From Periplaneta americana (Eukaryota; Arthropoda; Insecta; Blattodea; Blattidae): a stretch of DNA of 64,000 bases. The first letter of the stretch is position 1. Every line of letters starts with the position of its first letter. Both the position numbers and the translations under genes were made by a program. This document shows, in pieces, positions 48,260 to 57,485 of the stretch. The notes under the pieces were generated by a model. The model was not told the DNA's origin and did no database searches. It saw only the letters and a list, made by a program, of their open reading frames with translations. The stretch spans positions 62,876,501-62,940,500 of the forward strand of contig NC_091124.1 of NCBI RefSeq assembly GCF_040183065.1, given 5' to 3'.

Positions 48260-49763
48260 TATTGCCAGAACAAAGATGCATATTTATATTTTTACATAAA
48301 AACACCCTAGGGCCCCCAGAAAGAGTAACATACTCGTGCTCAGGGGGCATTCCACATGATGTCAAGACATTTTATTAAATAACAGAGTAAAAAGTAAAAA
48401 AAGAAAAAAGAAGAAAAAACATATCACAATAATTCAACTTTAAATTTTCTCTGTTAACAGCAATTTTTAATTGATTTTTTTAAATAAGGAGCATTAGCAA
48501 ATTGTATGTTTGGGAATTTAGCTGTTATCATGTTATAAAGCCTTGGACCAAAGTTGCTATTGTGATTATATGTACAGTTATAGTACATTTAGGTAATGTC
48601 AAGCATATGTTGTCTGATCTTTTGATTTTATATTTTTGTGAATATAAATTAAATATATTTCGAAAATTAAATATATTTGTTTGTTAATAACGTAAATCAT
48701 CTCTAAAGTAATGTTCTGTTCGTTTCAAGGAATAGAAATCGAATCCATGCAATCATCTGTGTAGGAAAAATATAAGCGTTGACATATTTCTCATTATTTT
48801 CTTGTTAATTTGGCTGTGATCATAAGCTGCCAAACAAATTATAGAAAACGCTATTGAAGGCATACCGAAAGATTCCTACGAGTATAATTGAAAATATTGT
48901 GTTTTGTTCATAATGTTCGGGAAAACATTTTCTTGAGGTTGGAAAGTGGAGTGTCTTTTTGTTTCGTTAGTCATAAAAGTTGTGGAATACAAGGTTGAGA
49001 GAGAATACTTGGCAACAATAAAATTCATCTTACCGAAAAAGTTGTGAGAAGAGCATAAAGAAGACACGCTATGTTAAAAGTGATTTTACTTTGAAAACGA
49101 TGTAAGTAACAATACGTATCCAGGGTGTAGAAAATAGGCCTATAATTTCAATAGTTTTTCTTTTCTCTTACGGAGGAGAGCCAGAAGGCTTGCACCGCAG
49201 TCTGAGGTTTATTTTGCTGACCTGACCTCCTTAGTTAGGGATGGTTGTTTGAAGTCCGCAGGACCGCAGTCCTGTAAGTATCATGATTCACTGTTTGATG
49301 CCATCTATCGATTCAGCTACAGAACACTTAGGTCAGACAGAGTTCGCGATGAATACTCCTCCGCTCCCCTAAGAGTTTCCCAACCTCCTCAAATCGATGC
49401 CATCTGTATGGAAATCACTTTACTACATCCTGCTGCATTTTATATTGACCTTGAGGTAGCGTTACTGTAGATTTCGTGATTCACTATTTGATGCCATCTG
49501 TCGATTCAGTTGCACAAGACCCAGGTCCGACGGAGTTTGCGATGAACGCTCGTCAGTCTTTCTGACAGTTCTGAAGCCTCATCAGATAGATGCCATCTGT
49601 ATGCAAATCACGGTAGCCTACTACATCTGCCGCATTTGTCGTAAAATTTGTAAATGTTAAAATTAAAAGTGATTACTTTATTAAAAAACTATTTCATGTG
49701 AATTTGCGAGTCTGTACGTATCCTAGGAAGTATGTCAGTATGTGACTATCTATGATGATGATG

Positions 49764-49851
<88 letters not shown>

Positions 49852-52800
49852 CTATTTATTTATACTGGCAGAGTTAAGGCCATAGGGCCTTCTCTTACAC
49901 TCTACCAGGTCACAAAGTATACAAGCAGTGAAAATTTAACAAAAAGTTAAAGAACAGAATACTAACATATTACAAAACAATAATAATAGCATACCAAAAT
50001 CGACACTAAACAACATGAAAATAATGCCATAATAGAAAAAAGAAAGTAAAAATACATTGTAATATAATAAAAGAACTCATTTAGTACAAATAGTTGATAT
50101 GGAAAACGTAAGGAAGAATATAACAAAATGGAATGTAATAAAATAATAATAAAAAATAAGAAAATAAATACGAAAATTAAATAAAATAAACAATAAAAAT
50201 GGTATGATAATAAATTCATCTGGTGATCAAAGGAACAAAAAAGGGGAAAGGAAGGAAAATAAATAAATAAATAAATAAATAAATAAATATATATATATAT
50301 CTATATATATCGATCGAGGTAAGGGAGATCGATGTGAAGTATATGAAAGCTGATATGGTAATGTAGACAGTGATGTGCTGGTGACATGAGGAATTTAATT
50401 GTTTCGACATGTACAACATATTTAATGGGAAAAGCATGCCGTGTCGTCATTTTAATGACACTATTTATTTTGGTTGTGATCCACCATTTGTTTTCTTATA
50501 TTATGGGAAGATAGCCATGTTCTTTTTATAAAACTTCAGTTATTTTGTGTCTTTCTGATTTATTTTTATCCAAAGTTTTCTGTATAGTATCAGGTATATT
50601 AACTGAAATTTTGATTTCATTTCTTATGTGTTTATAATATATTCCGTATATTTAATAATTTCCTAGGAAGTTGGCGTGTTTTGTACATGATTATTTTATA
50701 TGTAGTTTTTTTACTGTAGAATTAGTTACGTCTGAAGGAGTGGATCTGTTTAGTAGGCCTTTTTGATTATTAATTTCAGGGTCATTGGTTTCTATATTCT
50801 TTTATAGAGATTACACATTTGATAATTTCATTCAAATTAAAGAGGTTACGCCTGTCGGATAAAAATAATTATTCACACGGTAACAATCCAGTACAACATC
50901 TTTGTGTTGGCTGAATATAAAATGTGAAGTCTTAAGCGATACTCTGAAATTACAGGGTGATTCAAGACCTCTGCATCAAACTCTAAGGCATGATCGGTCT
51001 CGCATGGAGTTCCATTTTTTTGTCAGACAGCCCATTTTCTTCGACGCGATCTTAGGTTATGACACAATTAATTATTTAATTTACTTCCGTACAGTTTTCA
51101 GGCATTGTTAATGCACAGTTTACAATTCTACATTCCGTTTACAGCAGGTGTTCAAAGTATCCACCCTGAACCTGTATTGGTTCATGGCACCGTCGTAACA
51201 TTGGCCCTTGAACTCTCTCCAACATGTGGGATCTCTGTGACAACTGGAGTAGTTTACACATACTCTTCACATATCTCCAAAGAAAAAAATCAAGGGACGT
51301 TAAGTCGGACGATCGCATTGACCACGTAACGGGTCCCTCTCTCCCTACCCATTGCTCCCCGTAGGTTTTGTTGTGGTATGTTCGTACAGCAAGAGTGAGT
51401 ACAGTGGGGCTACATCGCGATGGTGCCATGAAGGCAGTGCGGTTCATTTTGGACACTTTGAACAGCTGCTGTAAACGGTATGTAGAATATTGTATCTACT
51501 GTACGTTAATAACTGCTGTAAATTGCATGGAAGTAAATTAAGTAATTAATTATATCATAACTAGGGGGCGGATGTTCATAACCTAAAAATCTACTTAAAT
51601 TGATCATTAAAATGCCCTTAAACTAATGGAAAAATGACATTGAATTAAAGAAAATGACATTCAAATATTATTCACCGTACTCGCACCACAACTTCTTAAA
51701 AATTAGTCACCTTGTTTCAATGACTGCCCTGCAAATCTCGGAGAGAGGAGGAAACTTCCTAGAATTTGGCTAAGATAAAGGAAAAGAACATGCAACAAAA
51801 TGAAGGTTTTAAGGGAAAACTATAGATTTTAATGAGTATTTACAATATGTTTCAATTAGGGGTGGTCCATGTCAGTGCCTTTATTCTCCGTCTCCTCCTC
51901 CATGCGCGCTTCCCTTTTGTTACCAGATCTTTCAGATGAGGGAGTGCGAATGACAAAGCAAATTGTGGGCGCAGCGTGCATTCTTGCAATCTTTGTGTTA
52001 AAAATACTGTCTACTACAGTAGACATTCCTTCCGAACCATGTTGAGGACACAACGTCCTGTCCAGGACATGGTGAAAGTTTCCCCCTTCCAAACATTAAT
52101 TTTAAAGACACCCTCGTACCGACAAAAGAACAGTAGCGGTCAGAGTCTTCACTTAAACTAAGCTGCTGTCAGCATTTTGTATTACTTCCGTTGTGTGAAG
52201 TGAAGCCTTCAGTGGAATGAGTGATGGACTTTAGAGACTGTTCCAAACTATAAAACTTAAACTTCACTGTTATTCACTTATACAGTAGGTAAATACTACT
52301 GACCTATTTGCTTAGAAAATGATTTAACAGACCTATCGGTAAATAAGAAAGTAAAATGCATTCCAAATGATCCAAAAGTTCTTCAAAGTATTAAAAATGA
52401 CCAAAAAATGCCGAAAAATATAAAAATGACCTATTAGTTCAAAAACGTCAAAAAATGCAATATAAGAAATTACTTTTTTACGTTGATATTAACATGGAAA
52501 GGATTTCTATATTAATAGGGATCGTCCTAATGTGAAAAATAAGAAGATGACTTTTCATCAACATCCGCCCCCTAGTCATAACCTAAGATAGCGTAGCTCC
52601 TAATCGACGTGTCGGAGAAACCGAGTTGTCTGACAAAAAATGGTCCTCCTATCATCTCTCAGAGTTTGGAGTAGAGGTCCTGAATCACCTTGTACAGGGA
52701 CATCATTTTATTTTTACTAACATTTTTAATATTAACTTGCCTATACCTCTGGATCAACGCCGTTTGCTACCCCCTTCCACGACTGGAGTTCGATGATACT

Positions 52801-55800
52801 GGCGTAATATACAAACAAATCACCTTATTACGTATAGCAGGGAAGAAAAGTAGTTCATCTATTTACGTAAACTATGAAATATTGCGCTTTTGAGTTTGAT
52901 CATTTTCATTAGGTTTTTGTTTAATCAAAATACAGTACAGTATTAACAATGAGTGTTTTTACTCACGGACTGAGCTGTCCATGTGGACGTAATCATTATG
53001 CAGTGTATATTATACTGTCTACAGCACATTAGCATACAATATAGAGAATGAAGTTAAATTGAAAAATAATCATAATATGGATATTTAAACACATTTTTTT
53101 AAAATGGTGACCGTTCATTTCGATACAGGCTTCAGTTCTAATGTGCATATTATCGCACTATAGACTATTGTAACTAATCCCAATTACCAGTTTCGTTTTT
53201 CGTACTAGTAACTCATGTTGAAATAATTCTGTACCTACTCTGTAAAAGAGTACCTTATGTACTGTAAATTCAATCTTCACTTCTGCCCGATCCGAAAAGA
53301 TAAAATTACTCAGACATGCTATCTACTGTCCGTCCAAGTGGTTACGTCGCGGCGTCGTAGAAAGGGAGGAAATCACGTGACAGTTAATTACTTAACGAGG
53401 CCCTTTTATTTAAGTTATTTTAAACAATTGTATGGGTATAATATTACGTAGACGTCCAATTCCTACCAAAATTAATGTTCTCAGAAAAGAGCTAAGACAG
53501 TCCAGCCACTAGCATTTACAGAGGCGAATAGAAGCAGGTGGGGGAACTGGGATGCGACGTAGGCAAATGGAAAATGATGCAATATTGAAAGCTCTTTCGT
53601 CACTGGAAAACGCGAACATATTTTTGGAACGTACTGTTTACTATGACCGTAAGGCTACTATGACTGTATATGAGGTTTTGGATATGTGTGGAGGACGGTT
53701 GAACTTCATTAGTAGAAGGGGTGGGAGTGAAGTACATTCAAAAACTGAGGTACAATAAAAATTGAAGTAAAAATAAAATGATATCCCTGTATAGTGTATG
53801 GACAGTTACGGACCTCGAGCAAAAGAAATAAAGTCTGTAAGCCTGACAATGTATGTGTTGCGAGTTGGTCACCTTTACAACTGCTATGATGGACTTTGTT
53901 TATAGTTGTCGTAACTAATGTGAACCCCACCAAGGCGTGGTGAATTAATTGGTGTACTTACCGGGTACGAAATCCACCTCAGCTGAGATATCTTTGCCAC
54001 GCACGAAATTGCACGGAGGTTCTGTGCAGTTAAATACCCTGAGCTCCACCGGAGGGGTCTCTCCATTCGGACCTGAAAATGCAAGTTTCCAGTCAGTAAC
54101 TTCGTCCTAAAAATTACTGACTTTTCTCTGCTTTACAACCGATTTTTAAGAATTGTTTTCCATCTATATACCACGAGATGAGGTTTGGGAAAGTTTCGTA
54201 TACAGCACAAGAATAATTACTTCGCTTGATCTTCCAAACTTTCCAGACACTTTCTCCAAATTTTATATAACCACACATAGATGTGGGATTTTAACCGACA
54301 TTATTTTAAGAATAAATGTCTTCCACTTTTATACCGCGAGATAAGATGTGAAAAATTTTCATGTGTAGCATAACAATATTAATTACTCCATTTGACCTTC
54401 CAAATGTTTTGGACAAATAACACTAAACATTTTCCAACTTTGATATAACCATAACTAGTCCTGAGATTTTAAGGTATTGAAATGTATATTTAGCTGTCCA
54501 AAATAGGCTCTAAATATAAAATGCATAGGTTCGTAAAATAATAAAATGATCGGGCAAATCGCAATATAGCGAATGTAGAAGCTCCACCCACCATCCCTTC
54601 CACTTTTCCCCTACTAGCTCAACAGACACTGTACGTGATAGGTGGATGTTGTGTCGAATGAACATTTCATGTGGGTGGGGATAACTTCCCCTACTGGCGT
54701 TCGTTATATTGCGATTTATCCAAATGATCACTTAAAAATATTATAACAAGCCCTCAAACTTTTGTTTTTATTCTATGTCGTTCAAGAATATGGTAGGCCT
54801 ACATAACATTCTAAATGTGCTGAGTGCCAATTTTTCAAATTTCATTTTATTCATTCTGAGGGAGGAACATCCATATGAAGAGTCCACTGCAAGAATGATG
54901 GATGTCATTTGGAGTACATTTTGCAGGAGAAGCAATTGAAAGTTTGAAATGCTTAGCGCTCAAAGCTTAACTGAGATCTTCCGATCATTACTGGACAATG
55001 ACTATCAGTGTTAATGCCATATAACTCTGTATGTACATTCTATACTGTATGTCTTAAGCTATGCATTGACAGTCTTGGTTCATTTTCGACAAGAAAGTGA
55101 CATCCATCATTCTTGCAGTGGACTCTTCATATGAGAATATCATACTAAATTGTTTTTGTCGTAGCTCAACTGTAAGTGACTCACTCGTGCGCCAAATGAC
55201 GGTGTTGTATGTTTTTCATCAATATCAAGCAATTTTTCATGTTCCAAATTTTGTAATCTTCTCTCAGTCTTCACTCTTTTCGAACAGTATGGAAGCACGC
55301 GAGTGTAATAACTATACCCAAAGCGAGAAAGGATCCTAAAATACCTTAGAATAAACGTCCAATTAGTTTATTAGATACTCATGGCAAAGTGTTGGAACGA
55401 ATAATTCTCTCCAGACTACTTATCCACACTGCCAATATTATTTCAAACTATCAGATGACTTTTCAGAAGAATAGAGCAATGACATTCTAGCTCTCGTTGA
55501 AGGAATCACAAAAGGCTTCAACAATAAGGGCGGAATTCATAGTCGTCACTTATAAATGAGTGAACCCTTAAGTGGTTACTTATACTCATTTCTAATTCAT
55601 AGTTGTCCCTCATTCACATGATGAGTGATTACTGAAGTGAGCCGATCTGTACCCTTAAGTGTTCACGCATTTTCAAAATGGATAACGAGAATAATTTTGT
55701 GGAATTTGTTGAACGAAATGAGGAAGATATACGTATCCCAAAAAGGTATATTAGGGACATGGAGAATCCTCTGGAAATGTATAGTGAACTGGAATTTTAA

Positions 55801-57257
55801 GAAACGATATTGCTTTCGCAAGACCACAGTCGTTGATATTTTAATAAACAAATATGTTGCAAACAATAGAGGGTTACCACCCTCATCGCTGTTTTTTTAT
55901 TTTATTTTAGTTGATTATTTAACGACGCTGTATCAACTACTAGATTATTTAGCGTCGATGAGATTGGTGACAGCGAGATGATATTTGGCGAGATAAGGGC
56001 AAGGATTCGCCATAGATTACCTTGCATTCACGTTACGGTTGAGGGAAACCTCGGAAAAAACCCAACCAGGTAATCAGCCCAAGCGGGGATCGAACCCGCG
56101 CCCCAACGCAACTTGAGACCGGTAGGCAAGCGCCTTAACCGACTGAGCCACGTCGGTGGCTGTTGAAAATGTTGGTAACACTAGTTGATTTTATGCAACA
56201 TCATCATTTCAGGTAGGTCGTAATTACACTAATTACTATATTATGCAAATCTAGCTTTCAGTGAAACAGATTTGAATAATTTCAAGGGAAAAATTGTTCC
56301 GGGGCCGGGTATATACTCACTGTAGGTAGGTAAGTTAACAGAAAACCACAATTCAAGTCACACAGAGTTTGTATGCACTCAAAGTTGGATTGTCAGCCCA
56401 CTTGAGGTGTGTGAATATAAAGGGAAAAATTAAGACAGTGTCGGGTATAGTTCCTGGGTAGCTCAGTCGGTAGAGCGTTGGTGCGCTAAGCCAAAGGTTC
56501 CAAGATCGATACCCGGCCCCGAATAATTTTTCCCTTAAAATTACAGAGATGAAATTTTTAAGAAATATAAAAGGTTGCACATTACTAGATAAAACACCTG
56601 TGGAGTAACGGTCAGCGCATCTGGCCGCGAAACCAGGTGGCCCGGGTTCGAATCCCGGTCGGGGCAAGTTACCTGGTTGAGGTTTTTTCCGGGGGTTTCC
56701 CTCAACCCAATACGAGCAAATGCTGGGTAACTTTCGGTGTTGGACCCCGGACTCATTTCACCGGCATTATCACCTTCATATCATTCAGACGCTAAATAAC
56801 CTAGATGTTGATACAGCGTCATAAAATAACCCAATAAAAAAACTAGATAAAATATGAAATGATATAAAACAGAATTGAATATATTTTCAATTAAGGAAAG
56901 AAACAACAATAGATACGACACATTGAAAGAATGGAAAATGACAGAATAGTAAAACAAGTACTAAATATAAACCAGATGGAACACGAAAAGTGTGAAGACC
57001 CAGAAAAAGATGGATGGAGTGAAGACGGAATAGGCTACAAGGGTAATCCCAGATAGTGAAGAAGATTTCGATTTCGAAAGTGTGTACTGCTTTCTTTGAT
57101 CTAATTTTTGTGTTGTAACACAGGAAAATACAATATTTCATTAAAATAGCTAACAACCCCCTTAGGAACGTCGGTTAAAAAGCGGCTTACATTCGTCGAA
57201 CGTCGTGGCGAGGGCTGAAAGCGCCAGGGATAGCAGAACCACGACTCGAAGAAGCAT
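44440..57257 (-). CDS. NPC2-like: NPC2-like secreted lipid-binding protein, gene B (4 coding exons)
   Basis: The exons are 57257-57191, 54072-53962, 47598-47420 and 44526-44440, all GT-AG, with intron phases 1, 1, 0. They make 444 nt, or 147 aa plus TGA. Residues 1-18 form a signal peptide (MLLRVVVLLSLALSALAT). The ML-domain cysteines are C23, C38, C43, C89, C97 and C139, the full NPC2 set. Family marks are VFNC..PPC, VRGKDISA, CPLPKG, LPILSVYPP and LVDSITK..I.CF.I.GQVV. There are possible N-glycosylation sites at N37-C-T and N80-Y-T, which gene A lacks. Introns are 3.1, 6.4 and 2.9 kb; intron 2 carries a stack of DNA transposons. It is clearly a paralogue of A with the same gene structure. 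The role is secreted or lysosomal lipid binding; the ligand is unknown. Confidence 0.95.
45034..45548 (-). pseudogene. mariner-type transposase, C-terminal half
   Basis: Readable blocks are KVSVRPQKMMLYVWWDKEGI, VYYELLLRNVTMIADNYFQ, LLKHDNLRSHSV (second Asp) and PYPPYSPDLAPSDFYLF (third Asp of the mariner DD34D type). A frameshift at about 45237 separates the last two blocks. The N-terminal DNA-binding part is missing. It lies in intron 3 of gene B on the same strand. Confidence 0.88.
45700..46300. other. Intron 3 DNA of NPC2-like B, nothing recognised
   Basis: AT-rich, with no motif that I can name. Confidence 0.4.
46301..46735 (+). repeat. Three diverged tandem units of about 160 bp
   Basis: Units start at 46301, 46458 and 46621. 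Each has TGAYATYCTTAATGAGTGTC, then TGTAATTCTTT, TATTTAACTTTTTGGTTCTG, TATATTTTGT and a GTGCACATT block. Confidence 0.85.
47420..47598 (-). CDS. NPC2-like B, exon 3
   Basis: This 179-nt exon has acceptor TGCCGACAG and donor CCTCCG|GTAAGT. It encodes D60-P119, including NYTLPQ, the two cysteines around KSLIDQ, and LPILSVYPP. Confidence 0.96.
47900..48480 (-). repeat. Tandem duplication of a 3'-tail-like unit with (AAT)n and (TAC)n
   Basis: Two copies of TACTTTATTGCCAGAACAAA, then AACACCCTAG and CATTCCACATGATGTCAAGA, lie at 47958-48173 and 48255-48477. Each is preceded by AAT repeats, and a TAC run lies between them. The repeat spacing is 297 bp. It resembles a LINE 3' end read on the minus strand, with (ATT)n as its tail. 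Confidence 0.85.
48490..49270. other. Intron 2 DNA of NPC2-like B, nothing recognised
   Basis: No motif or gene seen. Confidence 0.4.
49281..49640 (+). repeat. Old tandem duplication, about 195-bp spacing
   Basis: RTGATTCACTRTTTGATGCC, then ATCTRTCGATTCAGYT, CAGATAGATGCC/AATCGATGCCATCTGTATG and CTACATCYTGCTGCATTT-like blocks occur twice, starting at 49281 and 49476. Confidence 0.8.
49753..50440 (-). mobile_element. CR1/L2-like LINE 3' end with (ATT)n tail
   Basis: Read on the minus strand, it ends GAGAAGGCCCTATGGCCTTA then ACTCTGCCAGTATAAATAAA and an ATT tail (49753-49850). The same terminus occurs at 60235-60310. The upstream part is low-complexity, so the far boundary is approximate. An AAAT and TA run lies at 50260-50310. 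Confidence 0.55.
51139..51456 (-). pseudogene. Transposase C-terminal fragment (mariner-like DDE group)
   Basis: TYGEQWVGREGPVTWSMRSS then DLTSLDFFLWRYVKSM matches the common arthropod form W-PP-RSPDLTPLDFFLWGY-K, with the PP changed to SM. It ends near CHEPIQVQGGYFEHLL, the usual C-terminus. Only the last third of a transposase is present. Confidence 0.8.
51564..52572. mobile_element. 1.0-kb TIR element nested in the previous element (TA target)
   Basis: GGGGGCGGATGTT at the left and AACATCCGCCCCC at the right, flanked by TA, interrupt the right inverted repeat of the outer element. Removing it rejoins ATCATAAC to TAGTCATAACCTAAGAT. The interior has no clear transposase. Confidence 0.85.
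52695..53789. mobile_element. 1.1-kb non-autonomous TIR element, copy 2 (TA duplication)
   Basis: It is the same family as 18807-19911, with ends CAGGGACATCATTTTATTTT and, inverted, CAGGGATATCATTTTATTTT. It sits exactly at the TA that forms the right target site of the 50953-52692 element. Alignment to copy 1 is continuous by eye. An internal frame differs between the copies, so no protein is supported. Confidence 0.88.
53962..54072 (-). CDS. NPC2-like B, exon 2
   Basis: This 111-nt exon has acceptor GCATTTTCAG and donor CCCG|GTAAGT. It encodes C23 to part of D60, with VFNC....C.F.RGKDISA. Length and phase equal exon 2 of gene A. Confidence 0.95.
54080..54870. other. Intron 1 DNA of NPC2-like B, nothing recognised
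   Basis: Short diverged repeats around ATATACCACGAGATGAGGTT (54168) and TATACCGCGAGATAAGATGT (54331), about 165 nt apart, suggest an old local duplication. Otherwise empty. Confidence 0.4.
54876..55129. mobile_element. 254-bp MITE with ~35-bp inverted repeats and TA duplication
   Basis: TGAAGAGTCCACTGCAAGAA (TGATGGATGTCA) at the left is repeated inverted at the right with a single difference seen. TA flanks both sides. No coding capacity. Confidence 0.9.
55330..55520 (+). pseudogene. Jockey-like LINE reverse transcriptase fragment
   Basis: LLDTHGKVLERIILSRLLIH followed by TANIISNYQMTFQKNRAMT and a frameshifted LVEGITKGFNN fits the first blocks of Jockey-type reverse transcriptases (PISLL...KVLERII..RL). 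Confidence 0.7.
55528..55885 (+). pseudogene. PIF/Harbinger transposon, 5' end and transposase N-terminus
   Basis: The end GGGCGGAATTCATAGTCGTC follows a TAA, the expected target type. The frame from ATG 55679 reads MDNENNFVEFVERNEEDIRI, then YIRDMENPLEMYSELEF, and after a +1 shift KKRYCFRKTTVVDILINKYV. This is the Harbinger transposase start (RYIRD..NP.E.Y.D.EF.KRYRFSK). It is cut off by a SINE. Confidence 0.8.
55890..56162 (-). mobile_element. tRNA-derived SINE, family 2 (well-preserved copy)
   Basis: On the minus strand the head GCCACCGACGTGGCTCAGTC (GGTTAAGGCGC; A-box) and GCGGGTTCGATCCCCGC (B-box) are intact. GATTACCTGGTTGGGTTTTT, CTCATCGACGCTAAATAATC and an AAAATAAAAT-type tail follow. 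Confidence 0.88.
56284..56537. mobile_element. Compound tRNA-like element with inverted and direct copies of one 29-bp block
   Basis: AAGGGAAAAATT..(GGGGCC)GGGTAT occurs at 56284-56312, again in the same direction at 56420-56447, and inverted at 56509-56537. The last two bracket a tRNA-like head (GGGTAGCTCAGTCGGTAGAG; AAGATCGATACCCGG). No functional tRNA is called because the B-box is off consensus and the whole is repeat-like. Confidence 0.65.
56585..56835 (+). mobile_element. tRNA-derived SINE, family 2b (well-preserved copy)
   Basis: GTGGAGTAACGGTCAGCGCA and CCCGGGTTCGAATCCCGG form A and B boxes. AAGTTACCTGGTTGAGGTTT, CTTTCGGTGTTGGACCCCGG and AGACGCTAAATAACC follow, with an A-rich tail. 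Confidence 0.88.
57191..57257 (-). CDS. NPC2-like B, exon 1 (signal peptide)
   Basis: This exon holds 22 codons plus one base, ending GAAT|GTAAGC inside the first cysteine codon. A possible 3' splice site (CTGATTGCAG) lies 14 nt upstream of the ATG, so a separate 5' UTR exon may exist further right. Confidence 0.92.
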
Positions 57258-57485
57258 CTTCCTCAGCATTCACTGCAATCAGAGCACATCAAATCAGTGA
57301 GAAGTTCATAACTCATTGTTTTCCTTGATTTTCTCCTCTTAATTTCTATGGAAATCTATAAACTACTTGTAATGATTGTCTTAATATGTTTCGAAAGCCA
57401 TGAATGCAATAAAATTCCAATTACGCATACTCTAAAAATGTATCTGAACTGAATGAAATAGTGAACAACATAGGCCTATGAGGTA

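Larger units (their letters stand above)
50953..52692. mobile_element. IS630/Tc1/mariner-group element with ~220-bp inverted repeats, split by another element
   Basis: The left end is CAGGGTGATTCAAGACCTCT; the right end, inverted, is CAAGGTGATTCAGGACCTCT. TA flanks both. The repeats extend inward past TTGTCAGACA, GGTTATGACACAATTAATTA and GTAAACGGTATGTAGAAT. The right repeat is interrupted at 51564-52572 by a second element. Without it the outer element is about 0.73 kb with a 280-nt core. Confidence 0.85.

Noticed and set aside
56455-56527. Functional tRNA gene
   Set aside because: The A-box is good but the B-box and acceptor pairing are poor and the flanks are repeat-like; kept as a tRNA-derived element.
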